From assembly GCA_030267965.1 (NCBI GenBank), contig BRYA01000055.1:1-46906 (forward strand): 46,906 nt of DNA, read 5' to 3'. The position numbers were made by a program, and so were the translations under genes. The notes beneath the pieces were generated by a model that saw only the letters and a program-made list of their open reading frames with translations, was not told the DNA's origin and did no database searches. The stretch comes from Triparma columacea. Its lineage: Eukaryota > Sar > Bolidophyceae > Parmales > Triparmaceae. Shown in pieces: positions 18,801-32,100 of the stretch. Position 1 is the stretch's first letter. Every line of letters begins with the position of its first letter.

Positions 18801-21800
18801 CTCTTCCCCGGCAAGCTTCATGCAAAAGTTCCTTCCCTTTTTGTAGATGGCTCTGGACAAGACAGGGTCGAGGGTAGCGTCAATGTCGCTCCCCAGATTC
18901 TCAATGATGACAGCCTGGCCGTTCACAATCGCACCCTCAATCGTCTTCAGCCACTTCTTCTGAGTAAGTTGAATCACAACCAGGTCGCTCTTCTCCTTCT
19001 CCCTCAGCCACTTGATACCCTGGGTCTGGGGGTCAATGATGAGAGGCCACCTCTTGCAGTTGCTGATGATACTTCCGTTCTCGATACTGATCCTGTCAGA
19101 AGGAAGTCCCTCGCTGATCATCTGACTTGTCCTCTTCTCATCAGTGAGCATACCCAGAGGATCAGTGCCCTCTGTCATGGGGATCTTCCTCTCGGCAAGA
19201 TCCACGGTCCAAGTATTCTTCCAAAGCTGGTCGCGAAGCTCCTTATCGAAGGCCCCGACGTAAGACACAAAGCCGGCGGCAAGCATACAGTCACCGGTAA
19301 GAGTCAGTGCAGTCTGCTTGAGCTTCTCAATGTCATTGCCCCAACGCTCGTTCTCGCTCGCTAGACCACCGACCAACCTCTTTGCGAGGTCCTCCCTCTG
19401 CATGAGGCCGTTGGCATAGTCCTCGACCTCCTGCTTCTCAGCGACAGCGGCCTGGAACTTCTCCTCAAGCTTGGCGAGGAGTTCCTCGACCCCCCTTACA
19501 GTCGCCTCGGCAGCAGCCAAGTCAGCCTCAGCAGCGGCCTTAGAGGCCCTGGCAGCCTCGAGAGAATCCATCAAGGGTTTGACCTTGACGTAGATCCTGT
19601 TGTACTTGTAGATACTAGTCACCCACATGCACAAGTTCGCCGCAGCAACCGACTTCTTGTACATGTTGTCGTACGCGAACTCGGGGTTCTCAATGTACGG
19701 GGTGAGAAGCTTGATTTCCTGCTCTGTGATGGCGCCTCCGTCGAAATTCTTGAGTCCTGTAAGGAAGGCATCGACGTTACCCATCATACTCTTGGCTGCC
19801 TTCCAAGTCCATTTGCTCGCCTTGTACTCCTTCTGGACAAGGACCAAGCAGCAGTTCGTGACCATGTCAACGCCCTTGGGGGGGTTTGCAAGGTTCTTCA
19901 GCTCTCCAAGCATTGCCTTGGAAAGACAGTCGACGGCGGACTTGGCCTGCTCCATAGCGGGCTGTGCCTGTTTGAGCTCCTCGTCGGCCTCCTTCTCAAT
20001 GACGGCGGCCTTGGCGGACTCCTCGTCGGCATCCTTGGCGACGATGCTGGCGGCCTCCTTCTCCTTGTTGGCGGACTCCTGCTGCACACCCATCTCGGCG
20101 ATGAGAACGTCGGTGGCGGCCTTCTTCTCCTCTACCTTCTTCATTGTGATTTTCAAGTCCTCCTGAAGCTCAGCGACGTCGGTCGCCGTCTTCCTAAGGG
20201 TCGAAAGACCAATATCGAGGCGGTCAATGTTCTTCTGGACCTCACTCCTCTTCTGGCCGAGCAGGTACTTGTAGAAGGAAATCAGCTCGAGGTAACTCTT
20301 AGGAGTCACGTAGTTGTACCTCCTCTGAGTCTCAAGGTAGTGCTTACTCATGTTGTCGACAGAAATGTGCTCCTCGGCCATATGAATGGCGAGGGACTCC
20401 TTGATTGCTTCTGAGCCGAGGTCCACCTCCTCGATGAAACGAGAAGCGACCGAGATGAGAGCTTCACGAGGCCAGGGGTGGAACTGGTCGATGACGGTGG
20501 CGTTGACGAGACCAGGGAACCTCCTAGCCCTCACCCTGAAGGCATCTCCCACAGGAGAAAATGCCATCACGATGTGAAGGTTGGCCTTGATTCTGCTGAT
20601 GAAGAACTCAATCCTGGCCTCAGGTGTATCGGGGATACCTGCAGCCTTGGCCTCAGATCCAATGGACCCCAAGATGTTGTCGATGTCCTCCTTGAGGAAC
20701 AGATCAGGGAGCCAACCAGAGTTCAAGATACCGTTGATGTAGACAAGGAACTGCTCGTCAACAATCTGAGAGTCAGTGAGAAGGAAGACCATTTGGACAC
20801 CCTTGACTCCAGCCTGTGTGTACATAAGCCTCAGCTCTTCCTTGAGGTCCTCGACCTTGAATTTGGAAGTGACACTTAGCTGCTTGACCTCGTAGCTCTG
20901 GATGAAGGCGGCGAGCTTGCAAAGAGACTGCTTTCCAGATCCTCCGACTCCTATAAGCATGGCGTTTCCTCCAGGGTTCATGATCACGCGAGAGATTCTC
21001 GTAATGTGAAGCATGGCCTGCTGGAAAAGCACGAGGTCCATCATGGCGTTGCTCTCGTTGTATTCGAGCAGCTTGGCATCAAGCGTTGCTCTGAGCTTCT
21101 CCATGCTGGGGACGGGGAGGAACGCTCCGTCCGAAGTAGTGACGAAGTTGGTGTACACTAAGGGCTCAGCGAACTGATCCTCGATGGGCATGGTGTTGAT
21201 GGTCTTCTTGTTGACCTCCTTAAACATGTCCATGAAGACGTCAATCTCGGGCTCGGAGACGAGACGATCAGCGAATACGCGGACAGCCTCATGGATGTAA
21301 AGCCTGACAAGCATGTCGGGCTTGGTATAGTAGTCACTTTTACTCAAGCAGACACCCTGGAAGATGTTGCTAAGTTCCCTCATGTTCCAGTTGTACATGA
21401 ACTTCACGGCAGAGGGCAGGAAGCGAGAGTTGACCATTTCGTGAATGGCTATTGCCGAATCGACAATCTTGCCAGTGTACTCCTGGAGCTGGACGGAAAA
21501 GCCCTTGAGGTGCCCGCCGAAGATGGAGGAGTAAATGGTGCTGAGGTCAGCCTTGGAGGGCATAGCAATTGCGAAAGTGGCGAAGTGACGCTGGCATCTC
21601 TCGCAGATTTCGAAGGATCCCGCAGTAGGGTTCATAGCGGCGAGGTACTGGATATCCACAAGCTCCTTCCTGAACCCAAGGTCAGTGCGGTCGAAGACAC
21701 TCCCGTGCTGCATGTGCTGGGTAAGGAAGGCGATACTGTTCTGGGTACCATACGTCTCCACGTAAGGGAGGTTCATCTCGTCAATAAAGAAAACCATCTT

Positions 21801-24800
21801 CTTGCCCATGGGGGGACCGAACGACCTGCCAGACCTCTTGTCGATGTAGCCCTCGAGCTCAAGCTGAAGAGTGTAGGAGGAGGTGTAGTAACTCATGGAA
21901 ACGTACTTTGAGATGATTCCGTCGGCATCCTTGTCCAAAGACTTGAGGTAGTTTTGCATGATTCCCGTCTTTCCAGTTCCGGCGTTTCCGACGAACATGC
22001 AGAACTTGCCGTTGCGGACTAGGGTGTTGAGGAGGAAGGTCATCCTGACAGTTTCGACAGTCTCGACGAAGAGAGAGTTGAAAGAAACAGAGCCCGGCCC
22101 GTTGCCAATATTAACGGGGGTGTAGGGCTCAACGATGGTGCTCCATGCAGTGTGGTCACCCTTCTCTGCGTCGTAGAAATAGTCGAAGCACTCCCCCTCC
22201 TTAGGGAACTTCTGTCCGAAGAGGCCAGCGAAGTCCTCCGAGAACTTCTTCCTGTAGTCTCCTGACTTGTCTACAATCATGGGTCCACCGAACGACCACA
22301 TTGCGCAGAAGGCAAAGACACTCTCAAGCGCCTCCTGGTTCCTCTTGTCATCAGGGATGGTGGGAAGGAGACCCTCGAGAAGGTAGATGATGGTGGCAAC
22401 CTTGTTGATGAGGCGAATGGAAGTGACCTCCTTGAATCCCCTGCGGGTCATCTCGACAAGGGGCTCCACATACTTGTCAAAGAGTCCAGGGAGGTAAGAC
22501 TTCTCAGTGGAGTCCTCACGACGCTGCACCCAGGTCTCCATGAAAGGCCTCCATCCGATATCGACTTCATTGATGAAGAGGATACCGGCACGGGATACAG
22601 TGGCAGGGGTGGCGTTCTTGAGACTGTTGATCTCGAACACCATCCTCATGGCAGCAGACAGAGGAACACGCTCGTTGGACACAAGAGTGAGTACCTTGTT
22701 ATCATCCATGACAGTGTTCATGGACTCAATCCAAACGGCATCAATGTCTCCATCTAAGACGACCCACTTGTAAGACTGATAGTCGTGGAAGCTTTGGTCA
22801 GCGAAGTTCTTGCTCATACCGCGCATGATAATACTAAGCACTCCATCCTTCCAGTCTTTGGCGAGGGTCATGTAGCCGTAAAGCTCGTCTCCGGTGACGG
22901 ACTTGGGGTTGACAGTCTCGCAAACGCACGTCTTCTTGGGCTTGTCCAAATTGTGCGCAGCCTGAAGGGTCTTCCAGATGGTTGTCTTAGCGCAACCGGT
23001 GGGGCCCAGAAGCATGACGGAATGACGGACGTCAAGAAGCTCCTGGAAGTTACAGGTCTTGTTTACAAACATGTCATCGTGCTGAAGCCCTTCCTCTTTG
23101 GCAACACGGATAATCTTAGCTTTCAAGCTATCGTCGACCTTCGACTCGACAGTAAGACCCATGAAGAGGTCCGAAATGAGGCGGAGGAAGATGGGTGTGT
23201 CGTGGATGGGGATCTTGGGGGTGTTGAAGTCACGAAGTGCACGCATTAGCACCTGGGCCTCATCAAGATCGGGGTTGGCACGCTTCATAGTACCGGCGAC
23301 ACGGAGCACAGACTTGACGGAGCGGAGGCCCCAATCGTAGTGAGGCTGCTTGGAGAGGAGGGCCGCGGAGAGATCGTAAAGGGTGTTGAACTTCACGGAC
23401 AAGGCACGGGCAGTCTGGAATCCTTCCGCCATGAGCATGTTCTCCTGAATAAGCTTCATATCGGGGCGGATCATGGCGCACGAACGGAAGAGCGCCTTCA
23501 AGTTCTCGGGGAGCTCGGTACGTCCGGCGTAACCAGGGTTCATGGTAATCCAGAAACCGCAAGTAGGAATGAGAGAGATGACGTCGCCCATGAAGTCGAA
23601 GTAACCAACCTTGTTGGGAGGAGTTCCCTTGGGAAGGTGCTGGTACTCGGGGTCACGGTTCTCCTTCACGGAGTACGTAACAATGGCATCCTGGATGGTC
23701 TTGACCTGGGTAGCGACGACAGAAAGCACATCGATGGGGATGCGGTTGAACTCGTCAAAGCAACCCCAGGCACCGGTTTGAGAGAGTCCACGGAAAATAT
23801 CGGCCATAGACTCGAAGTTCATCTGATCCGAGCAGTTGAATACGTAACAAGGAATTGCGAGCGCACGCGCAAGATCCTTAGTGGTCTCAGTCTTTCCGGT
23901 ACCGGCGGGCCCGGCGGGAGCTCCTCCGAGGAAGAGCTTGAGTCCCATGGTGAGGGTGATGTAACACCTGTCCGTAAGGGGGGTGATGACCAACCTACCA
24001 GTATTTCCTACCCATTCGTAGAAGTACTTGCAATCAAAATCACAGATGTTGACATTAACATCCATGGTGGCCTGGTCCCACTGGAAACGAAGCTGCTGCT
24101 GCCACATGAATGCGGAAGGTCCCTCTGTCTTCTGGACGACAAGCTTCTCCACGACATCGCGAGAGTGCACATCCATGGTAATAAGCGAGATGATCTTAAC
24201 ACGATCAGCCTTCTCAAGCTCTCCGAGCACGAGCTGGATGAGTGCAGAGAGGCGGGTGTTGCAAACGCCAAGGTACCTCTTGGTAGCATCCTCCTGGCCG
24301 CCCTCGTACTCGTCAAGAGCCATCTGAGTCTCCTCAGTCCAGTAAATCTGGGTTCCGGTGATACAAAGCTGGGCAGGGTAACTGAAGAGCCACTCATGGC
24401 GGGGGGTCTCAACCTCCCAGTTGACAGCCTCGGCGATTGCCTTGTCAAGAATGTTCTTGAGCGAGACAATCATAGCATCAGTGAGCTGGTTGAGGTATCC
24501 CTCGACCTCGCCCTCCATAGTGAAAGGAAGGTGGAGCGGAACACGCTCGCCATCCTTTGCAATCATGGTGTCGGTGACCTTCTCGCTGGTGGTACCATCC
24601 TCGAGCTGGACAAAATTGAGGTTCGCCAGGGCATCATAGCAATCTCCAAGGTAGGGCATGACCTTGGGGGGATTGGTACCATTTGCAAGCATGTCGAGAA
24701 GCGCCACGGAAGAAACGAAGTAGAACCTCGGAAAGATCTTCTTTTTGATGTCGAGGTACTCGTTGAGGCTCTTCTGGCACATGTCGAGCTTCTGGAGCAT

Positions 24801-27800
24801 GCCCTTGAGGGCGGCATACCTCCCGTCAACGTTGCACACAGCGACACAGTTCGACTCAAGAACAGCCTCCTTCATGAGCTCAACGAACTCGGAGTTGATA
24901 CCCTCGAAGCGCCTGGTATCTTCAGGAAGCTGGGAACGGATGTCGGCAGATGCAAGGAAGATAGACTCGAGCGAGGCCCAACTCTTGGCCACGTTCATCC
25001 ACATCCGAAGGGTGTCGTCGACGGTCCCGAGGGTGGACTGCCAGAGCATCACCCTGTCCTTGAAATACTCCATGAACTTGCCCATGCCGAAGATGCCCTG
25101 GAGCTCCATCTGGTGGGCCTCAATTCCCTCCACGACCTCCTCCGAGGGGCGAGGGACGAACATCTCGGTCTCCTTGTGAGGAACGTAGTCGAGGACCATG
25201 TCCTTCCAAACAGCCTCGATCTCGATTAGCTTTTTCTCGATCTTAAGCTCCTTCTGGGCGGTCTCGACAATCTCGCTGACGTCCTCGGCATGCTCGTCGA
25301 TCTTGAGATCCATCATGTCGTTGAGCGTGAAGCTGTGAGAGGGGCGAAGCGAAGTTAATGGTTAGAGTCTTGAGAGCAGGCGGTCGGGAAGAAAGCATTG
25401 TGAAGTGTGAAGGCCCATAAAAAATTATGGGTTAGGCATGCTCTTATTCTTACCTTGACTCGGTAGGATCGACAGTCTTGACGTTGCAGATGCGCGCAAG
25501 GGCAGCCCAGTGGCGAGTGCGCATGGCGTTGCTGTGAAGGTCGTTGATGAGGGGAAGAATGACTGTGAAACAAACGAAGCAGTTTTTGGGGGTTAGATTT
25601 TGAGTTGCAGTGTTGGGGAGAAATTGAGTGCTGTCCAAGTATTTCATTCTCACCTCCCATGACCTTGATGTCGTCTTGAATGTCCTGGAAAACCTGCCAA
25701 CCCTTGGCAGACGTGTACTCGGCGCCCTTGGCACGGAGCTGCTTGAGGAGCCTTTTGTTCTCGTCCTCAAGGGCCTCAGTGTTGACCTCACTCCACAGCT
25801 GCGTCCTCCAGGAAGCGTAAACGTGCTTGAGCATGTCCTTGAAGTCCCAAACTGATTTGAGGTGCTTAATCTCGTTCCGTGTCTCGTCGGGCTCAACGTA
25901 TTTGGTCTGATTAAGATCAAATAGGTCTTCCTTTTTGTTGAACTCAATAACCTTCGCGTCGAACTGCAGGAGTTTAGCGTGGTAGGTGTCCATCTTGGCG
26001 TAAGCCTCGGCAGCCGTGCCATCGAAGTTGAAGGGCGCGTTCTTTCTGAAATCTCCGCGGAAAGCACGAAGTCCAACCTCGGGATCCTCGTCTTCGAAGA
26101 ACTGCCTCATCTCGACCTTTAGCCTGTCAATGGCAGCGAGCTGCATAGAGAGAATGTCCTCTTTTTTCTTGTACATTTTCTTGGTGACCATTTCCCAGGA
26201 CATCTTAACCTCCTCGAGGAAGTCCTGAAGGTCGCGACCAGCAACGGTAACCCCGTTGACATCATAGCCGTGGGACTTGAGTGTGCTGACGCACTCCTTC
26301 TGGGGCTCGAGAATGTCACTGACAAAGTCATTTTTAACACGAACATCGCGAATGTCGGCCATAACGGCCATGAGGTCCGTGTTGTCGTCCGAATTTTCAG
26401 GGACTTCCCTCTCGAGGCCCTTGGAAACGTCGATCATGAAAGTGTTGAGGTTCTCCATCGTTGACGTGGTAGTCTCCATCATGTGCTTTGTGAACATATT
26501 GATCCACTGCTCGGCGAAGGAGAAGAGCTTCTCCTTGACGGGCGTGATGTTGATGCGGAGCCATCCGATGTCGTAAGGAGACTTGAAAGTCTTGACATTC
26601 TTCTGGACAGCCTCGTACATCTTGATGGCCTCGTCGAACTTGGCAAGGTCCATGAGGGAGGTCCCGTTTTCGGTGATGATCTTGGCATCCTCGCAGAACT
26701 CGGCGAAGTAGGTCGGCATGTCAGTCGTCCAGAGGTAAGAGTATTTATCGAAGGTGGCTTTGAGTTCCATACACTTCTCTTCGTTCTCTTGTAAGGTCTC
26801 AGTAAGCAAGGCCATGAAGTTGTTGACGTCGATGTCCGTATGCATCTCCCGCATGTAGGTGCCTTCAGAATCGAGGCGCTTGAAGAGGGTGGAAACCTGA
26901 AGGAAAGATCCGACGAGGGTGTCGATCATGTCCATGACACCCTTTCCATCAGCGTGTCCCAGAGGAGGGAAAAACTCGACGCCGTCGCCCTCAATGCGGA
27001 TCTTGAGCTCGAGCAGAGGGAGCTTTTCCTTGGCCGTGATGACATCAGGGTCAATCTGGTCGAGAAGGAACTCAAGAGAGGTCGTGATGGAGGTAGAAAG
27101 ACCATCGATGACGACGTTGTTGACGAAGTCGACGTAAGAGCGCCAATCGGGGGAGGCGTTCGAAACGCGAAGAACCTTGTTGGTCTCCTTGAGTAGAGAA
27201 TGAATGGATTTTCCGGAATCCTTGATGGTGGCAAAGCGGGAGGTGCGGAGGGCCTTGGCCATGCGCTCCAGCTCATCCTTTTCGACGGGCTTGGCCTTCC
27301 TTTCGACAAGAGGGGCGTCCCACTTGTTCATCAGAGACTCCACATTGGTGAAGTTGTCCTTCATGGTCTTGAGGATATCGTGCACGCTCTTGACCTCGAC
27401 CATGGAGGACTCAATAAACTCATCGACACCCTCAGAGCGCCAGTTGAGGTTAGAAATCCCCTTTTCGACAATGACATCAAATTTGGAAAGGTAGGGGGCG
27501 ACTAGAGGCTTTTCGACAGGAAGGAGCTGGTTGAGGACACTATTGTTCATGTTAACAATGAGGTCCAAGTTACCAGTCCACGCGCGGAAGATCTCGACCG
27601 ACTTGTAGATCTCCAGGGCAGAGTCAGGAACGGAGAGTCCGAGAAGAAGGAAGTACTTGACTTCGCGAAGAAGGCGTACCAGTGCAGGGTCGAAGTTGGT
27701 CGTGATAAGACGTGTGTCGGGGTTGCGCTGGACGAGGGGAAGCTTTAGCTTGGCATCGGAAGACGCCTCGACGTCGCGGCCCCACTCTTCAATCTTCTGA

Positions 27801-30000
27801 GTCTCGTACTCCTGCAGAGAGGCCATGATGGTGGCATGCACCTTGGCAACCTCCTTAGCCTGCGAAGAGGTGGAGCGAAGTCGAATCGAAGGGCGGCGCG
27901 CGTTAGTGCGTTGAAACTGCTTCACTTCTCCTGCCTTTCATCATAGTCTCACCTCCTCACGGTCCAAAATGGTACGATCGAGCAGCTGCAGCTTCACCAT
28001 GGGAATCTGGATACGCGACACAAGGCCACGGCACCAAGTAAGCGATCCTGTGATGGGGGGCAGGTTGCGGGCAGTCTCCGAGGGGGGCTTATCGCGGTAA
28101 TTGAGGAAGAGCTCCTGGACGTCCTTGAGGTCTGCGCCGTAGGCCTGAACAAGGCCGACATACTTCTTCTCGAGCTCGTCCTGGATGATGGGGCGCTCGA
28201 GCAATCCGTCGAAGGAGTCGAGGAGCTTGAAGCGGCCGTAGACGGTGGCACAGTCGTCGAATGCGAGAGACACAACGGACCCGAGCCTGCGCTCGAGCTC
28301 CTTAATGGAGCAGCGGAACTCGTAAAAATCATCATCGAACTGCTTCGCAGAGACGTCCATAATATCGTAGTCGACACCCTTGAACTTGTCCACGGCGATC
28401 TGGAAGTCGGTGTGGATCTGCTGGACGGAGGTTGTAAGGGTCTTTCCCTTGGTTCCTCCGACCTCAATCTTGGAGAGCTTCGAGAACTGAACAATAGTCT
28501 GAGTGAGGTCTAGAATATCGTGGCAGCGCTCAAGGAACGAATCGAGGCGCATGAAGAGAGCGTTGTTCTGGATTCGCCAAGGGTTCGCGGGGCACTCGGC
28601 GTTGGCGGTGGATTTGTAGTCAAAGTAAGTCGACTTGAACCTGCGAGAGTGGTGTGGAAAGGACCGCGTTAGTGGTGGTTATTATTATATTTAACTGAGT
28701 GTGGTTCTTTGTCCAAAGCATCACTCACCTTCCGCAGATCTCAAGAGTGCCCTGAAGCTTCTCGACAGCAACACCGGCCTCCTCGCCCTCGATAAGGGAG
28801 AAGATCTGCTCTCCCGAGACGTACTTGCAAGCCTGGTTGATGAGGCTGTTGCAAATTTCGCGCATGAGGACGACGAGCCTGGCGGGAGTATTGTAGTGCT
28901 TGGAGTTCTTCCAAATGAGCAAGATGATGTGTAGCATTGGCTTGAAGAGGTCGGTAAGATCCTTGAAGTTGCCCTCGTTGTTGAGCCTGTCGAACCACTC
29001 CTCCAGGGTGCGGAGGTACTTCATGTTATCATTGGCCTCAAGACGAGCGGTGAAGACGTCCTTGCAAAGGCGACCAAAGGTAGCGCAGTAAGTCGAGTTC
29101 TGCTGGTCGAGAGCGCGGAGGACGCGGCGAATGCGCTGGCCCTGGAGCTGCTCGTAGATCGAATTGAGGTTGTTGGCTTTGTTCTTCCAGAACTGAATCT
29201 CAACGTCAGGAGTGGGATGGAAGCCCATCTTGAGCTGAGACTCGGGGTCCTGCTTGAGGACGTTCTTGATCTGCTTGGTCCAAGTAATTATAGCACCCTC
29301 GAGGAGAGAGATGCGGTTCTTGCCACTGTTCGAGCCGGTGGACTCGAGGGGGGGCATTGGGAGACGTGTCTCTCCCTTGATCTGACCACAAAGAATAGTC
29401 GTAGACGAAAGGAAGGAATGGAAGCGATCCATAATCTCCTTCGTAGCTACCTCTCCCCAGCGTTGCTGGTTAAGAGGGTTGGAAAGAACGGGTAGGAAGA
29501 CCTCGTTCGAAATTAGCTCAAGGTGCTCAAAGGGGGAAGGCCCCCCGAACTCAGTCACAACGATCTGGGACGAGATGGGAGTCTTGTCATTAATCGTAGA
29601 GACAGTTTTGGAAACCGTCATAGACTTCACCTTGGGAAGCTTCGTAGGCATTTTCCTGGAAATCTTGAGGTTCTCAGGAATGAGGAGAGACATGCACGAG
29701 GCCTCCTCAATGAAGGCGGTAAGGGCATCGCTGGGGGATGGGGAAGTAATGGTGGGGCACATGGTGGTGGGTAAGAGTGGGTGGGGCAGGACGGAATCAG
29801 AGAGAAGTGGGCAAACACAACCTCTCAAACACAAGCTCGATCCGGGAAGTTAAGGACACTCACCTATTTTCCTCATTTGTGAAGGCCTTGTCGAACTTGG
29901 CCCCGGGAAGCACCTTCGGGTACGTCGAGAAGATCTTTGTCTTGATGTACTCTACCGCGGGTGAGGTAAAGATGGTGGTTCCCCCTTCATCATCCGACAT
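15888..30000 (-). CDS. ODA2: Axonemal outer-arm dynein heavy chain, gamma (DNAH5/8) type, complete
   Basis: Six exons: 29864-30000, 28729-29730, 27953-28640, 25454-25562 preceded by 25654-27859, and 15888-25332. All five introns (88-133 bases) are GT-AG and cluster in the 5' third; the last exon is 9445 bases. The join gives 4528 aa starting MSDDEGGTTIF, normal for a dynein heavy chain. N-terminal tail blocks NPWRIQNNALF and LERCHDILDLTQTIVQF match outer-arm gamma chains. Motor P-loops: AAA1 GPAGTGKT (about residue 1850), AAA2 GPTGCAKT (about 2155, with Ala instead of the last Gly), AAA3 GNAGTGKT (about 2495), AAA4 GVGGSGKQ (about 2840). The CFDEFNRI Walker B of AAA1 is intact. The antiparallel coiled-coil stalk spans about 3080-3375. 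The C-terminal domain ends WILAGVALILDIA. It powers ciliary beating by ATP-driven sliding of doublet microtubules, so flagellated cells must occur. Codon use is very G/C-ending, which creates long antisense frames. Confidence 0.96.
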
Positions 30001-30482
30001 TTTTTGGACGGGGGTGTTGGGTTTTTAAGAGTTTAAGTCGCGCTACTGCGGTGTAAATGGGTCCGACAGTAGTCCTCCAACGTGCGAGAGAGTATTATTG
30101 TGTAATGGGGGAGTGTAAGGGGCTACTTTAGAGGGATAAGGTAGGGCCTACAGCTCAAAAATGAGTTGGGGGAGGTTAGCTTTGGAGTGGTCTGTTGATT
30201 ATTTCTGATTTCTTGCTTGTTGGGGAGGGTTTGGTGGGGGTGGGGTGGAAAGCTTTGGAGTGAAAGTATAATTTTTGCTGCGGCTGGAGTGAAAGATAAA
30301 CGACGACGCTACGAAACATCGGTAGAGAAGGGTTAGGGAGAGGACGTTGAGGGCGCAGCTGGGCATAGGGATAGTTTTAGGTTTGAGAGGTGGTTTAGGT
30401 GCTGCTACAGGAGTAATCAAGGCGGCAAGTAATAGACAGTCGGCGGCCGAAAGTCGACAATCTGCGGCTCCACCCTACCGTT
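30001..30482. promoter_or_regulatory. Head-to-head promoter region, dynein and ankyrin genes
   Basis: 482 bases separate the dynein ATG (30000, minus) from the ankyrin ATG (30483, plus). The compact spacing suggests a bidirectional promoter. A GGTTTGG/GGTGGGG-rich stretch lies at about 30220-30260. No defined transcription-factor site could be assigned by eye. Confidence 0.45.
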
Positions 30483-31487
30483 ATGTCGTCCCACCCGCTC
30501 GATAACATAAAGATCGATGAGGAGTTCAGGGCTGAGAGCGCCCAGCTTGGAGCGAAGCATGGGATTGTTGGGCAGGACAAGATGATGGGGGACAAGGCTG
30601 GGATGTTCAACGACAGCAAGCTCGTCAGCTTCGGAGCGGCAAGGGAGAAGGCCATGGAGAGGATGGGGGACAAGCTGGTGCCGTACAGTATATACTCAGA
30701 GTGCGTGAAGGGCAACCAGGCAGAAGTCAGAGCCATGCTCTGCGAGGAGAGGATACAGATCAACGAGCGGAACCCCTTTAACGGCCGCACTCTTCTCCAC
30801 GAATGCGCGGCAAAGGGCCACCTGAACATGGCAACCATGCTCCTCGAGGAATTTGGTGCGAATATAGACTGTAGGACCTACCTCGGCGGTGAGACGCCTC
30901 TTCACCTCGCGGTCTCTCAGAACCTCCGCAGCATGGTGTTCATGCTCCTCAATTACGGGGCCGACTGCAACATAAAAAGCAAGTACATGGCAACGCCCTT
31001 GCACTATGTTAAAAAAAAGAGCATTGCGGCCCTGCTCTGCAGAGCGGGGGCCAAGACCTTCGCGAAGGACATCCACGGCCACGCCCCGGTCACGAGCGTA
31101 ATCAACGAATTGGACGAGGGGAAGGGCAAGGACGAGCTGGTTGACTTTCTGCAGCACGTCAACATTGACCAGGATAGGGAGAAGTACAGGCAGGAGAGGG
31201 AAGCAAACAAGGAGCAGAGGGAGGAGATCGAGAGGCTGAAGAAGGAGGCGCTGAGCAGGAAGAACAAGGGAGCGAAGATGAGCTTCAAGGAGAAGATGAA
31301 GAAGGAGTATGACAAGTGGAGGAAGGGGGACAGTGACTTCAACAACGAGGTGGAGAGAAGGGCGAGGTTAAAGCGAGAGAAGCCGGACGAGTACTTCGTG
31401 GACGAGGATTGGAGGTTGAGGCCACCGGAGGACCACGATCCCGCAGCTGGGGAAAGGAAAAGCAAGGCGCAGAATTGGATCACGTGA
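30483..31487 (+). CDS. Ankyrin-repeat protein with charged coiled-coil tail
   Basis: A single-exon gene of 334 aa starting MSSHPLDNIKID. After an unstructured 75-residue lead, about four ankyrin repeats occupy residues 77-215; recognisable cores are GRTLLHECAAKGH, GETPLHLAVSQN and ATPLHYVKKKS. Residues 235-300 form a long Lys/Glu/Arg-rich helix. The C-terminus is acidic-basic mixed and ends NWIT. Ankyrin repeats mediate protein binding; no enzyme domain is present. It is transcribed away from the outer-arm dynein gene from a shared 482-base region, so a flagellar role is a reasonable guess but is not shown by the protein itself. Confidence 0.88.
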   Translation: MSSHPLDNIKIDEEFRAESAQLGAKHGIVGQDKMMGDKAGMFNDSKLVSFGAAREKAMERMGDKLVPYSIYSECVKGNQAEVRAMLCEERIQINERNPFNGRTLLHECAAKGHLNMATMLLEEFGANIDCRTYLGGETPLHLAVSQNLRSMVFMLLNYGADCNIKSKYMATPLHYVKKKSIAALLCRAGAKTFAKDIHGHAPVTSVINELDEGKGKDELVDFLQHVNIDQDREKYRQEREANKEQREEIERLKKEALSRKNKGAKMSFKEKMKKEYDKWRKGDSDFNNEVERRARLKREKPDEYFVDEDWRLRPPEDHDPAAGERKSKAQNWIT

Positions 31488-31571
31488 AAAAAATTGTGTT
31501 GATTGTAAATATACAAAACAAAATTGTTTCTATTTCCTTTTGAAGCAGGGGAGGGGGATGGGGGGGGGTAG

Positions 31572-32100
31572 TCAACAGTCAGGGCAGTAACAGGCAGGCC
31601 GAGCCCACGTCATCGTGTTCATAAAGTCAGCGGTTGCAGGGTCGAAGGCTTTGGCCTTGGGGAAGAAGGGTTGAGGTAGGGGTGGTTTCGGTTGTGAGTG
31701 TGCGCCATTTAGGGTAAAACTTGAGGACAGCTTTGATTCACACCGTTTGCTTCCCAATGTTCCGTCTTCCAAACGATGCCCTTACTCCAAACGATGCCCT
31801 TACAGTGTGGCTCACCTTGCATGTCACCTTATTTTTCTCTAAAAACACCTCCTCTGATTGTCCACCATTAGACGACTCGGACTCGTAGCTTCCTTTATAA
31901 CCCCCATAACCTCCATGTCTTTTAACAACGACGTTCTCGACAGGTTGCCAGGGAAATACCTCTTCATCCTCGACACCCTTGTCGGAGGGTGTTGTTCCCA
32001 CACCTAGAGAAGAAGCAAAGTCTATACAAAAATTCAAAGCGATCGAGAAGGTACAAAAATTGAGAACGGAAACAACAGGAAGTATCCTCGACCCTTCCAT
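31572..32100 (-). CDS. Candidate small secreted or membrane-anchored protein, possibly two exons
   Basis: An ATG at 32100 opens MEGSRILPVVSVLNFC, a hydrophobic start that could be a signal peptide. As a single exon the frame ends at 31738 (120 aa). Alternatively the minus-strand GTGAGC donor after codons for VTCK (near 31817) can splice in phase to CCCCAAG at about 31651, giving the C-terminus AKAFDPATADFMN followed by a Cys-rich MTWARPACYCPDC end at 31572. A 17-base direct repeat near 31773-31806 encodes VRASFG twice in the unspliced form. I do not recognise the family; both the gene and its exon structure are tentative. Confidence 0.35.

Noticed and set aside
23340..25229. 629-aa open frame on the plus strand inside the dynein gene, and similar antisense frames at 16542-17333 and 18744-19364
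   Set aside because: They lie exactly antisense to conserved dynein motor codons. The strong G/C third-position bias of that gene removes stop codons on the opposite strand; the products show no domain of their own.
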